Source: Gliomastix tumulicola
Taxonomy: Eukaryota > Ascomycota > Sordariomycetes > Hypocreales > Bionectriaceae
DNA length: 64,000 bases
Direction: 5' to 3'
NCBI GenBank assembly: GCA_001599755.1
Contig: BCHX01000005.1
Span: 256,800-320,799, forward strand
Positions within the stretch are counted from its first letter, which is position 1. The number at the start of each line of letters is the position of its first letter. Made by a program: the position numbers and the translations under genes. Of this stretch, positions 49,141-59,995 are shown one piece after another. Below the pieces are notes generated by a model. It searched no databases. It was not told the DNA's origin and saw only the letters and a program-made list of their open reading frames with translations.

Positions 49141-50337
49141 ATGCCTCTCACGCCCCAGGAGTTCGCCCAGTGCCAGGCCAAGGACCTGCCCCTCCTCCTC
49201 ACGACCGAAGACTGCACCGGCAAGACGTACGTCGTCACGGGCGCGTACTCGGGCATCGGCTACGAGGTCGCGAAGCACCTCCTCGCGCTGCAGGCCGCCC
49301 GCGTCGTCATCGCCGTCCGGGACCTCCAGCGCGGCGAGGCGGCCAAGAAGACGCTCGAGGCCGAGACGGGGCGCGACAACGCCGTCGACGTCTTCCAGCT
49401 CGATCTCGGGTCGTACGGCAGCGTCCGGGCGTTTGCGGACCGGTGCAGGCGGGATCTGGAGCGCATTGACGGGCTCGTGGCGAATGCGGCGGTCGGCCTG
49501 GCGACGTGGAGCGAGACGGAGGAGGGCGTCGAGACGAGTCTCGTGGTGAACTTTGTCTCCAACGTCCTTCTGCTTGCCCTTCTCGGACCTCATCTTCAGG
49601 AGACGGGCAAGACGCTGGGTATCAAGCCCGTCGTCACCTTCCTGGGCAGCTCGGGTGTGCTCCTGGCGCCCAAGCCGCTGCTGGGAGACGTTGACCAGAA
49701 GAACATCTTGACCGATCTGAACAACCGGTCGAAGTGGGAGCCCACGCTGAAGGATCGGTATGTATACCCACCCACTGAGCCACTGTCCGCTGAACAAGAA
49801 AGAGAACTGACGCCTCGCCATAGATACCTGTCCACCAAGCTCCTCCTCCACCTCGCCGTCCGACACCTGTCCAGGGTCCTGCCCGTCTCCGAGGGAGGCA
49901 TCATCCTCAACGTGACCGACCCGGGCCTGTGCGCCACAAGCTGGAACCGCAACTTCGGCATCGTCCTCAGATTACAAGCCTGGTTCATGAACATGCTCCT
50001 CGGCCGCACCCCGGAAATGGGCAGCAGATCCGTGCTCGCTGGCCTCGCCCTCGGTGACGAGAGCCACGGCAAGTTCGTCTCGGACAGCGAGATTGCCGAG
50101 TAAGTCGGAACCAAAGCCGCCCCCCTCACATGAAGAAGACCGTTGTAGAATGGGCTCGACTCGACTGACTGACTGACTGACTGACTGACTGACTGACTGT
50201 TTTGCAGTGCCGCCAAGCTGCCGGAATGGATGTCCGCCGAGGAGGGCAAGGAGTGGGAGACGCAGGTCTGGGAGCAGGTCGCCAAGGAGGTTGAGCGAAT
50301 CCAGCCCGGATCTCTCAGCTGGGTGCCTGGAAACTAG
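49141..50337 (+). CDS. Short-chain dehydrogenase/reductase
   Basis: 340 residues from three exons: 49141-49757, 49824-50099 and 50208-50337. Intron 1 (66 nt, a multiple of three) has donor GTATGT and acceptor ATAG. Intron 2 has donor GTAAGT and acceptor TTGCAG, and contains a GACT repeat. Classical SDR features: NAD(P)-binding TGAYSGIG at residues 33-40, a VANAAVG strand in place of the usual NNAG, LGSSG with the likely catalytic Ser, and YLSTK (Tyr207, Lys211), which is assembled exactly at the first splice junction. The best resemblance is to the protochlorophyllide-reductase/retinol-dehydrogenase-like fungal SDRs. Substrate unknown. Inference: oxidation or reduction of the peptide or a building block, given its place next to the exporter and NRPS. 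Confidence 0.92.
50163..50198 (+). repeat. (GACT)9 tetranucleotide repeat in SDR intron 2
   Basis: Nine perfect GACT units end nine bases before the exon 3 start, just before the pyrimidine-rich TTTTGCAG acceptor. A repeat in this place could act as the branch-site region, since each unit contains CTGAC. Confidence 0.95.
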
Positions 50338-51416
50338 TAGGCAATTATGGACGTTTCGTGGCTCTCCTGCTCTTGCTTCCTTTCCTGATTTGTTTGGGCG
50401 TGCCGCTGGGGGTGCTGTTACTACTTGTACGAATTGTTCTTGGCCGTTTCTTCGCTCTGAATGACTACCACCGACGGACGGGCCCGAGGAGAGCTGAGTT
50501 GGGTCTCTTTCTGCGCAGCGGTCTCGATCGTCTCGTTGTTGCATGGCCGAGCAACGGGATAAGCTGATCAGCCAGCAATCCTCACACAAAGCCTCGTGTT
50601 AGTATTCTTGAACAGCCGTTGTATCAGCTACAAGTCTTCGTAAGGGTTATCCAGGTGTTGCTAGAGCTGCCAGGCCGTCCGTATTAGCTGATAGTATCCC
50701 AACAAGATGGCGCGAACAATGGCGGTCACTGCCTCCTTCAGGCTCAGCTGCTACTGTAGCAACTCATCTTCTCATGGTGTCCCGATGTCAAAGCTGTCTC
50801 CTGTCAGAACATGTTGACATCCAGAACACTTCCGAGAACATACCTGGCCGAGCCCCCCCCAAGGTTTCCGAAGAACCTAGACAGAGAGAGAACCCACCAG
50901 GGAAGCCAGCATACCAGTGCCTCGGAACTCCAGATGTCGTAGCACAAGGCCTCCTAAGAGACCGCAGTCAACTTCGTATGCACGACAAAGCATCTCAGCT
51001 GGACCCCTCGCCCACCCGCCACCAGCATCTATGCACGTCACTGAAAACGTAAAAGTGCAGGTCCTTTTCAGCCAAGTCAGTGCCAGAGAGTAAAGAAGAA
51101 GAAGAAGAAAAAAAATCAAAAAACAAAAATCCATTCGGTATGTGTGCGCCAGAGTCCTGAACCTCCCACTTTCCATGTACCTAGTGTTACACTATCAAAT
51201 CAACCTCTCTTCGATCCTTGGCTGCCATGTTGGCGGATTACCAGCAACAAACTGGATCGAGCAGCGGCGATCGTTTTTCTTCGAAGAGCGAACGATGGGT
51301 TTGACCGTTGACCTTCTGAGGACATTCTTGGCCGTCGCTGCATTGAGTGTAGTCGTTACACCGTTATCTCGCGTCGGCACTCGGCTTGTCGAATCGTCCG
51401 AATAGGGTCCGGTCTG
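50338..51416. other. 1.1-kb intergenic region between SDR and CPSF6-like gene (convergent)
   Basis: This is 3' flank for both genes. It contains an A-rich GAA/A tract near 51090-51125. No gene seen. Confidence 0.55.
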
Positions 51417-53122
51417 CTACTCCGCCCTAGGTCGCTTCGTACCATGGGGATTGTGGCCCCAATCGCCGCCGCCGCCGCCGCCGCCGCCATGGGAGCCATG
51501 GGAACCATGAGAGCCATGAGAGCCATGAGGGCCATGGGGGCCATGGCCATGGGGGCCAGGGGGGCCATGAGGGCCTGGGTTATGACCGAAGTTGAAGCCG
51601 CCTGGAGGGCCAGGAGGGCCACCAGGAGGGCCGCCGGGAGGGCCACCGAAACTTGGGGGCATCCCTTGAAAGCCTGTGAGTCCGGTAGTCAGTAGAGTGT
51701 TCGTGACGGTCGATCGAAAGATCGGAGCCCCCTCGCCAAAGGAAGTAAAAGGAAGAACTTGGAGGAGAGTCATCATACCTGGCATCCCATTAGGACCCAT
51801 CATTCCCATGCCCATGTTCCCAGGCATACCCATCCCCATGCCTCCCATGCCGCCCATGCCGGACATACCAGGCATGCCACCCATGGGAGGCATAGGGTTC
51901 ATGGGCATCATGTTTCCGCCACGGCCGCCTCTCATGTTGGGACCGCCTCGCATGCCACCACCCATCATGTTGCCCCGGTTGTTGTTGTGGTTCTGGTGGC
52001 TCTGGTGTTGGTTGTGGTTGTGGTTGAACCCGAAACTGTTAGGTGGAGGTCCTCCAAATCCGCCTTGCATGCTGCTGCCCATGTTGTTGTTGTTATTGTT
52101 ATAACCCATATTGTTGTTATATGGTCGGTTGTAGGTCTGGTGGATGCCTCCACGACCACCGCCGAAGTTACCGCGGCCGCGGAAGTTGTTGTTATTGTTG
52201 TTGTTGTTGTGGCTCGAGTAGTTCCCGCGATCGTTGTACGATGATGTCGAGCTGGACGCCCTGGCTTGATCCTTGCCCCTCATAGGAGCATCCTTGGGAA
52301 GGGTTCGGAAGGGGTTGGAGTGCGGGGTCCAGTACTGAGATTGGATCTTCTTCTGGCCCAGATGGCCGCCATCTGCAGGCATTCTGTCGATCAAGTGCTT
52401 CGCCGTGGATGTCGCTTCGAGGGAGTCAAACTCGATGTACGTTTGCCTGGGAAAGGAGAACAAGTTAGCACCCTTCTGCCACTCTCCTCCTAAACTTGAA
52501 CATGCACATACCCTTTGCTTTTGCCATTGACCTTGTGCTCGCTGAACGTGATGTCTCTGATATGCACCTCCAGGCCTCCCTGCCTAAGCCAGCCCCGGAT
52601 GTCATCATCAGTGGTCCACCAGTTCAGCTCGGAGATCATGAGAGCCATTGTCGCGGCGGGGTCGATGGGCCGACCGCTGTGCGATCTTTTGTGACCCTGG
52701 CGATAGCCCAAGTTCTCGTAGGAGTCGCGTCTATGAGGCTCGTGGTCCCGGTCATGGTCCCGGTCATGGTCCCGATCACGGTCCCGATCATGGTCCCGAT
52801 CATGGTCCCGCTCATCGTCTCGATAATCGTCTCGGTCGTCGTCTCGGTCATCGTCTCGGTCATCGTCTCGGTCATCGTCTCGATCGTCATCCCGACGGTC
52901 GTCTCGGTGGGAGTCTCGGTGGGAGTCCCGGCGGTCGTCGCGATGGTCGTCGCGGTGGGAGTCTCGGCGAGAGTCCCGATGATCATCGTGGTGGTGGTCG
53001 CTTCGGTCATCCTGCCGGTCATCATGATCGCCGTACGCGTCGTCATCGTCCCTCCGCCGGTCCTGCTCCTCCCTGTCCTTTTGGTCGGCGTAAAAGTCGA
53101 TCTCGAAATCATCGTCGGCCAT
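51417..53122 (-). CDS. RNA-binding protein with one RRM, CPSF6 (CFIm68)-like
   Basis: 511 residues from three exons: 53122-52512, 52446-51779 and 51673-51417. Introns start GTATGT and GTATGA and end CCCAG and CACAG. Exon 1 encodes an acidic start, then a long Arg-Asp-rich tract of D-x-D-R type units, then the RRM. The RRM has ALMISELNWWTTDDDI as its RNP2 region; its RNP1, KSKGQTYIEFDS, is formed across the first splice. The WWTTDDD stretch is characteristic of the CPSF6/CFIm68 family, which recruits the cleavage-factor I complex to poly(A) sites in the nucleus. The C-terminus is rich in Gly, Met, Asn and Pro and ends in HGSH and poly-Gly units followed by KRPRAE. In animals CPSF6 carries its RS-like tail C-terminally; here the charged repeat is N-terminal. 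Likely a housekeeping gene, not part of the metabolite pathway. Confidence 0.88.
52740..52995 (-). repeat. Degenerate 12-bp coding repeats (Asp/Arg/His tract)
   Basis: About twenty imperfect 12-bp units encode D-x-D-R tetrapeptides in the N-terminal part of the CPSF6-like protein. The units fall into DHDR, DDDR and DSHR types along the tract, suggesting successive expansions. Confidence 0.9.
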
Positions 53123-54944
53123 GGCGGGCAGTTCTCAAACACCGGGGCGACCCAGTGTTGGGGACCTGGCTCGAGGGAAAGAAGCTCTGCGTATCAACGC
53201 TAGGCAAGGGAATGGGGGAGGTAGGTTTGCTATTCAAGAATAATTTGTTCGCGATACACACAGCAAGGCTTGCCTGTTTTTTCCCACCCAAGTCATCAGC
53301 CACCAGGAAACAACAGCAAGCTCAGCCTCGAATAGGTAACCATCAATAAAACTGACGGGGAAGAAGCATGGGAGGTTCAGGGTTGGAAAAGAATGATAAC
53401 AGGAGGATATGCGATGCTGCTGTAGACTCCAGCACAATACGTACAAGAAAGATGGAGATGGCCGCGAGTCAGCAACTAAAGCCCAAGATGGTGATGGTCC
53501 TCAGATCGCGGCGTCCTTCCTGCTCCCGCAAACAAAGTGAGGTATGGTACAAAAAGGATGGTCGCGAATCTCCTGTCGCGCGTCTCGAATCCAAAAAGGC
53601 CCCTCCTCGTGGATTGTATTGGCAACAAACCGCGATGCCGGGGGAGGGGAGAAGAAAAGTCGTGAATTTGAGGTCACCGGCCTGACAAGGCCTGACAACG
53701 GACAGCGCCTCGAAACAAACAGATAAAACCAGCCAAGAGCTCAGCTGTTGATGGGACGGAAGTCGCCGTGGCGTCGTCTTGACAATCAATCGTGATGCGT
53801 TGCGTTGCGTTGCTTTGCGTTGCTTGCCACAGAGTTGTGGTGCGGATGCAAACAGCGGAGGTTTGGCACTTGGTCCGGGGGAAAAATCAAGCTCAGGTCG
53901 GAAGGACAGGCAGTTGGAGCGTGACAAGGCTGGTAGCTGGTACGGTCCACGGAAGATAAGGCAAGTGCCACCACCCTCGCACCTTCCCTAGCTTTTCTGA
54001 CAGCGCGTCTGGCGCTAAATCGACAGGGGTCTTGCAGCACCTGCGTGACCTCAATTACCCTACTGCCTTATCGCAGTAACACTCATTGATTGCATGTCAC
54101 AGCTGGCACAGTATCTGCTAGTAGTCTGACGAGGGTTCAAGGTCGAGACAGTCAACCTCGATTGGCCAAGGACGTGCAGAGCTTCGTGTTCGAGGGCGAA
54201 GCGAGGGCAAATTTCAGAGCCCTCGACCCGAACCAGAGCTATCGAATTATGGGGCCGGAGCCACGTTGGGGTTGGTTGGAGAAGAAGAGGCTTGTGGCGG
54301 AGCTCTGCCCGTGTGAGCTCGAAACAAGTACTCCGAGACATCCTATAACATGGCAGATGCCTGCTTGTATCACGGTTGCACGGGTTTCCATAGGCATTAT
54401 GCCGTGTATTCTATCTAGCAAATGCCATGCCAGAAGTTCAGTGACACAGGTACACGGCTAAAGACATAGAAAACGCAATGGGATCTAGTCAACTCAAGGT
54501 TGAGGCAGGTTCCTGAGACAACGTCTTAGCCGGCGGACTCGGGATGGAGTATGTGTTGATCCGATGTTAGCCACGCTTCAAGCCACGCTTCAACTCTGGA
54601 GACGGCGGTAACAATACACGATGGCACGACCACCAACTGAACGACTTGATGCTTCTGTAAGATTGCGTCTGAGCGTCCAAGGATGTCTCAATCCGCATTT
54701 CTTACAGCAATGCTCTAGCAGAATACTTACGAGTCTAATACATACTTACCGTTCGACCTACCGAGCCCGAATTGTGCACGCCAACGAAAACGAGATGCTC
54801 GACAAACTCGACGCGATCGACCCGACTGAACAACTCGGAGGCAACAGTTACGGTCAACTGCTTCAGAGGTTCTATACAAATACACTGAACGGACGATTCT
54901 CGATATCGAGGGGAAGCTAGCATGGTGGTCTACCCGACTTTACT
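53123..54944. other. 1.8-kb intergenic region between the PLP-enzyme gene and the CPSF6-like gene
   Basis: No gene recognised. It contains a GCGTT pentanucleotide repeat with one variant unit at about 53797-53826. The left part must hold the CPSF6-like promoter and the right part the 3' end of the PLP-enzyme gene. Confidence 0.55.
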
Positions 54945-56242
54945 TTATACCTGGTACTTGCTGGTTCTCCCTGGCTTTGTCTCCGCGCTCTCCCGCTCCG
55001 AGGCCGAGAGAACTTGGCTGAATACGGCTTCCAACCTTGGCAGTACCTCCTCGCGGTTCTGGAAGATCTGGTAGTGAGCAACCAGACGCGACCCGTCAAG
55101 CCTCAACCCGGCTGACTTCCCGATCTCGTTGAACCGGCTGTCGCTGCACCCAGCACCGTCCAGATCCAGCCAGCACATGTTCGTGTCCACGGGGAGCAGC
55201 ATCCTGCCGCCTTTCTCGATCCACAGCGCTTCAATCTCCCTGGCCAGCTGATGCGTCTTCTTGAGACGGCTCTCGCTGCCATCCGACTTGGTGCCGAACG
55301 TCTCGTCGACAGCCACCCTCGCCGCCGCGGTCAACAGGCCAGGCTTGTGCAGAGCCCCGCCAATCGCCGTGCGCATCCATCGGCAGTGCTTGATGGTGTC
55401 CTCCGATCCGACAATGACGCTCCCGACCGGCGCGCAGAGCCCCTTCGAGAAACACATGGTGACGGTGTCGAACAGCTCGCAGAACTGAGGCAGGGTGCCG
55501 GCTCCCGCGGAGACAACCTCCCAGAGGCGGGCTCCGTCGCAATGCACACGGATGCCATGCGCGCGGGCGAAGGAAGAGATACGTCGGACCTCGTAAAGTG
55601 GCATGATGACTCCGTTGAGGGTGTTCTCGAGGCTGATGACGCGGGTCGGGCAGCTGTGGACGTTGTAGCCGAGGACTGCGTTGGCCTGGACGTCCTCGAG
55701 GGTGAGGTACAGGCCGTTCTTCGGGATCACGGGCTGGGCTTTGGCACCGCTGAGAAGGTAGGTACTAACACAAAACGCAGCGTCAGGGTCTGTAAGGCTG
55801 AATGAAGAAACACCTGTTGTCGAGTCTTCTTACCTTCCAGGCTCCCACCGCACAATGTGGGATCGGTGATCGCACAGCACAGCATGGGGTGGCTGGGTCA
55901 GATTCGCGCGCAAGCTCAGCTGGTTGCCCATGATCCCGGACAGAGCGAAGAGGGCAGCCTCCTTGCCTGTTAGTTGAGCGATGTGGGCTTCGAGTTCGAG
56001 AGTTGTTCTATCCTCTTGGAGGATGTCGTCTTGAAGGGTGCAAGTCTGAACCGCCGCTAGCATCGCCGGTGTGGGCAAGGACAACGTGTCGCCTAGTAAA
56101 GAGAGCGGTAAGGTAAGTAAGTGATGCATGACCGGAAGGCCGACTTGTATGATGTCCTACTTCTAAGGTCAAAACCTGAGGCGCCCTTCCCACCGACCCA
56201 ATCATTGTGGGCACTTGTTGTTGTCTTTGCTTCAGTAGACAT
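54945..56242 (-). CDS. PLP-dependent enzyme of the threonine aldolase fold (aldolase or alanine racemase)
   Basis: 386 residues from three exons: 56242-56161, 56092-55834 and 55764-54945. Introns have GTAGGA and GTAAGA donors and CTAG and TTAG acceptors. The joined start reads FDLRSDTLSLPTPAML, the usual opening of this family (FRSDTVTxPTPxML). Other landmarks: EDRTTLELE, TGKEAALFALSG, CDHRSHI, HCDGARLWE (about residues 188-196) and CFSKGLCAPVGS with the PLP Lys at about 221. Family knowledge: these enzymes cleave or form beta-hydroxy amino acids, but fungal members such as TOXG (HC-toxin) and SimB (cyclosporin) are alanine racemases that feed an NRPS. The NRPS here has no epimerization domain, so supply of a D- or beta-hydroxy amino acid is a reasonable inference; a primary-metabolic threonine aldolase is the alternative. 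Divergent from the Zn2Cys6 regulator. Confidence 0.92.
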
Positions 56243-56715
56243 GGCAAGCAGCAAGAATATAGACAGAGGTGCTCAGATGGTAGCTGTGTTGAGGAGGAGT
56301 GCGAAGTAGCTGAATGTATTCCCTCCCTCTTTATACAAGGCAGTCCTTCCCTCGCTTTACGGCCCCCGTGCCCCGAACAGAAACGATGATATAAGTCATA
56401 TCCAAAGTCTTGCCTTGAAGGGTAAGAAGGTTGACCAAAATCCGTAGGATCAAGCAGTAGACACGCTGACGGTCAGTCTGACACCTTCCTCATCCAACAG
56501 GGGTCGTCTGGGGAAACCACTAGGCTCAATGCAGCAATACTCTCGACCAAACCTCATGTCGTTGCGGGGTCATGTGCTCAGTGGCGATGCTCTTGAACCG
56601 TTCACAACAACCGATCTCGCGAGAGGGAAAGGTAACGGTGGAATCGCGCTGTTGACTATTCTCATCAACAGGCAGAAAGCACCCTTTCTTCAGGGATCAC
56701 TACCCGACTACTACC
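56243..56715. promoter_or_regulatory. 473-bp bidirectional promoter (PLP enzyme and Zn2Cys6 regulator)
   Basis: Divergent starts at 56242 and 56716. It contains a perfect palindrome TCTCGCGAGA at 56615-56624 (92 bp before the regulator ATG) and the inverted repeat GATAT-N5-ATATC at 56388-56402. A TTTATACA sequence lies near 56330. The two genes may share control. Confidence 0.55.
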
Positions 56716-58116
56716 ATGCGTAACGAAACCAAGAAATCGAAGAGTGTCCGGGTCCGCACCGTCCAAGGATCATGCTGGCCGTGTCTCCGACGGCGCATCA
56801 AGTGCGACCTCGTCAAGCCAGCCTGCTCCCGGTGCAGCTTGATCGGAACCGCGTGCAGCTACGACTCGCGCAAGATCAGATGGAGCACGCGCCCCGCGCC
56901 GACCGCACCAGCTGCGTATCAGATCCCGACGACGAACGAAGAGCAGCTCGCCTTATCCCTGCCGCCGTATGAGAGGCGGGCTCTGGAGTACTTCGTCGGC
57001 CGCCTCTGGCCCTTGATGACGACGGAGTCTACACCTTGCATCCCGCCCACTCTGGTTGCCCTGGAGAGCAGGGCCGTGCTACTGGCGGCCTGTGTCGTTG
57101 CGGACACACACCGCGTGCTGCAGGATGGCCGCAACAACCAGGGGCTCTTAGCTGCGAAGCGTGGGCAGTGTCTAGCCACGGTCAGGTCTGAGCTAGGGAA
57201 ATGGCACTCCAGCTCAAGGATGGCCGATGCCGAGGCTCTGCCAGCGCTGCTCATGGCCGTCATCCTGCTCTATCTCGGCGATGGCTTTCTGGACAATCCC
57301 ACCCAGTGGACCTCATCCACTGCCAGTCATCAAAATGGTCTCAAGGCTATCATCGGCCAGCTCGGCTCTCTAGATGATGTTCTCATGCGGACGACGTACC
57401 CGGAGCCGCTGCAGATGCTCATCACGCAGTTCGCTTCTGGCGATCTCACGACCGCGCTGATTCGGGGCGGGAGGCCCTCCTTCGAGCCCAGATTCTGGAA
57501 TAGACTGGACAAAGGCGCCGTATGGTGGCTGCGTGATCCGACAGGCCGCCTCTCGCTAGCGCATGTGCTTGGGTCCATGTCCCGGATGGCCATTCATGTC
57601 GACTCAGTGACTCGAGGCTTGGAGGAGGCAAACAATGACACCCTGCGATGCTTTGATATGGCACTGGCAACGATCTGTGCCCCCTGTACCTCTCCTCGAT
57701 GTTTTCCCGAGTATCCCAATGGCCATGAACCAAGCAACGATGCCAGCATCCTTGCCAGCTCTTTCCAGTTCGCAGCACTCATCTACCTCTACCGAGCCAT
57801 TTACCGCCTTTCCGTCTCCGATCCATTGGTACAAACATACGTCCAGTTGTGCCTGAACAGGATCAACGCTGTCGAGCAGACATCCAAGCTCCTCCACTGC
57901 TTGATCTTCCCTCTCTTCGTCGCAGGCACCCATGCTCTGTCGGCGGACCATCGAAAAAGTGCATTGAGGACAGCCAACCAGATACACAGGGATATGAGGT
58001 TCTCGTCTGTACGCGCCGTGCGCGATCACATGAGGGCAGTCTGGAGGCAAGACATGGAGAACGCTACCTGGCTTGAGATGTTTCACGGTCTCCCAGCAAA
58101 CGTCGTAGTCCTATAA
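56716..58116 (+). CDS. Zn2Cys6 fungal transcription factor
   Basis: 466 residues, no intron, A at -3 of the ATG. The N-terminal binuclear zinc cluster is complete: Cys at residues 20, 23, 30, 37, 40 and 47 in the spacing C-x2-C-x6-C-x6-C-x2-C-x6-C, with the basic LRRRIK loop. A middle region (YERRALEYFVGRLWP onward) resembles the fungal-specific Fungal_trans_2-type domain found in many pathway regulators. It lies downstream of a shared promoter with the PLP enzyme. Inference: pathway-specific activator, possibly of the NRPS cluster, although the CPSF6-like gene separates it from the core genes. Such proteins usually bind CGG half-sites as dimers. Confidence 0.93.
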   Translation: MRNETKKSKSVRVRTVQGSCWPCLRRRIKCDLVKPACSRCSLIGTACSYDSRKIRWSTRPAPTAPAAYQIPTTNEEQLALSLPPYERRALEYFVGRLWPLMTTESTPCIPPTLVALESRAVLLAACVVADTHRVLQDGRNNQGLLAAKRGQCLATVRSELGKWHSSSRMADAEALPALLMAVILLYLGDGFLDNPTQWTSSTASHQNGLKAIIGQLGSLDDVLMRTTYPEPLQMLITQFASGDLTTALIRGGRPSFEPRFWNRLDKGAVWWLRDPTGRLSLAHVLGSMSRMAIHVDSVTRGLEEANNDTLRCFDMALATICAPCTSPRCFPEYPNGHEPSNDASILASSFQFAALIYLYRAIYRLSVSDPLVQTYVQLCLNRINAVEQTSKLLHCLIFPLFVAGTHALSADHRKSALRTANQIHRDMRFSSVRAVRDHMRAVWRQDMENATWLEMFHGLPANVVVL

Positions 58117-59478
58117 AGCCCCAAACAGATTGCAGCAAGCATTGCACACACAAACACTACTAGGCAACAAGCTAGTAGAAATCAGAAGCAAATCAATTGA
58201 AAGGTCATTTCTCCCCAGTACCCCTTTGCAAACCAGCACAAGCACAATCTTGATTTCTTGACAAAGGGAAAACTCTCGTCGTACACCCCACACAAGCCCA
58301 AGTCGAAGCATGATTTAAACTGTGGGCGAGAACGCCTGTGCTTGAGGTGGGACAGTCCAGGGTAGGCCCAACACCCCACAAGCCCAGCGAAGCATGATTT
58401 AAACTGTGGGCGAGAACGCCTGTTCTTGGAGGTGGGACAGTCTAGGGTAGGCCCAACTCGCGATTTGGGGGCCGAAAAAGTTCGAACGTCGCATGGTTAC
58501 ACAAGAATCTTGGCATCGTTTCCCATACAAATTGGCCACTTTGCGGCCGAATATCTCGACAACGACGCAAGATATCGGGGATCTGCCATCGTGGAAAGGT
58601 TTGCCCAAACGGGGCCTAGATGTCTTGTCGTTTTCAGCTTGGCCGACTTTGGACCCGACCTGCGGCTGCATTTCGGCAGTTAAAAGTCGAGTTGATGTAC
58701 TGAAGAATATTTTGGCCAGTGGGCTTTCCGGCTGGGGTAGCACCGTGAGATTCCATCCAGATTTGGGTGTTGTGCCTTGATTCTCGTGAAGGGGGTAGGA
58801 CAAGAAAATTGATGATTTCGGGACGAAAATGGGATGAGGTGTGGTAGGGTGGGTCGGAGGCTCAACTGGCTGTGGCGGTGCGTTTGTGGCGGCGGGCGGC
58901 CCCATCACTCGTGGATTTTTTTTCCAGCTCCAGCTCCCCTCGATTCTTTTTTTCCACAGAGGTGCAGGGTAGGCAGGTCTCCAGGGTGTGGAGCAAGGAC
59001 GCTCTCAGGTCCGGCAGGAGGGGCTTATCTCCGCCAAACGCAACTGCCCAAAGTGCATGATTACACATCCATTCATTCACATCATCGATGGGGATGCGTC
59101 GGAGTCTTTCGTCCTCGCTGCTGCATCTCTCTCAATCCGTGCTCGACTTGTCGACAGCGCAGCCAACGATTATGCTTGCTGCTGCCTCCCGCCGGGGCGA
59201 TTTTGGGGATTTAAAGTGATCCGACATTCTGTTTTATCTTTGACCTCGCCGACGGGTTCCCGTGCTATTACTGAGCTGAGCCGTGCTGGCTACTACTTAT
59301 TACTTACTACTTACCTTATTCCTACAAGTACTACTGACCATCCCCCACCGCCGGCCAGCTGGGTAGCGCCCTCACTGTCCGTACCCTTTCATCGGCCACC
59401 ACAGCCCCGTCGCATCTGCGCGATCGGGATATTTCTCTTCATCAATCATCTTAGACTAGCTTTCGAATCATACACATC
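58117..59478. other. 1.4-kb intergenic region between the Zn2Cys6 gene and the WD40 gene
   Basis: It contains an 86-bp tandem duplication (listed separately), followed by about 350 bp of unique sequence to about 58800. The right part is the WD40 gene promoter, with T-rich runs near 58915-58955 and a CT-rich stretch before 59479. No gene recognised. Confidence 0.55.
58284..58456. repeat. Tandem duplication, two units of 88 and 85 bp
   Basis: Unit 1 is 58284-58371 and unit 2 is 58372-58456. Both begin CACCCCACA, share the core GAAGCATGATTTAAACTGTG and end TAGGCCCAA. They differ by a few substitutions and small indels. Origin unknown; it could be part of a decayed repeat element. Confidence 0.93.
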
Positions 59479-59956
59479 ATGAGCACGCATTGGAGGGACC
59501 CTCGTCTTGGAGGGGACGAAGCGGTAGCGTCCAGCTCGCGGGGCGGAGATCAAGCCCCCACCAGCAACAGCAACGACGACGACGACGCGTGGTACTACGA
59601 GCTTGATCCTCAAGTTGTGAACATGACAGACGACGACGACGATGATGATGATGAGGATGGCGGGAATGACCGATCCCACAGATCTCCTGGCTCTGATGAT
59701 GACATGGACCAAGACGACGACGAAGACGACGATGACGACTTTGATCCGGGTGATGATGATGATGATGAAGTTGATGAAGAGCGTATGGCCTCCTTTCTCT
59801 GTGCCCTCAGCTCCAGTATCGCTGTCCCTAACCCTTACCAAGATCATGGCGAAGGTGAGCGACTCACGATCACTGGAGCTGCCCCCCCGGCCTTGGAGAT
59901 AGCGAGCATTGGCTGACTGGACAAGCAGAGGACGAGGATGACGATTTCGGTGACGG

Positions 59957-59995
<39 letters not shown>

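Noticed and set aside
52496..53349. Plus-strand frames rich in Val/Ile or Gly/His over the CPSF6-like gene
   Set aside because: They are antisense readings of the D-x-D-R repeat.
50163..53826. A CRISPR-like or satellite array
   Set aside because: The repeats here are microsatellites (GACT, GCGTT) or coding repeats, with no spacers; the organism is eukaryotic.
54090..54461. 123-codon plus-strand frame, and 99 codons at 54621-54920
   Set aside because: Short, no motifs, and in the intergenic region between the PLP enzyme and CPSF6-like genes.
58399..58908. 169-codon minus-strand frame next to the tandem duplication
   Set aside because: No recognisable motif, Pro/Ser-rich composition, and it runs through part of the second repeat unit. 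Not enough to call a gene.
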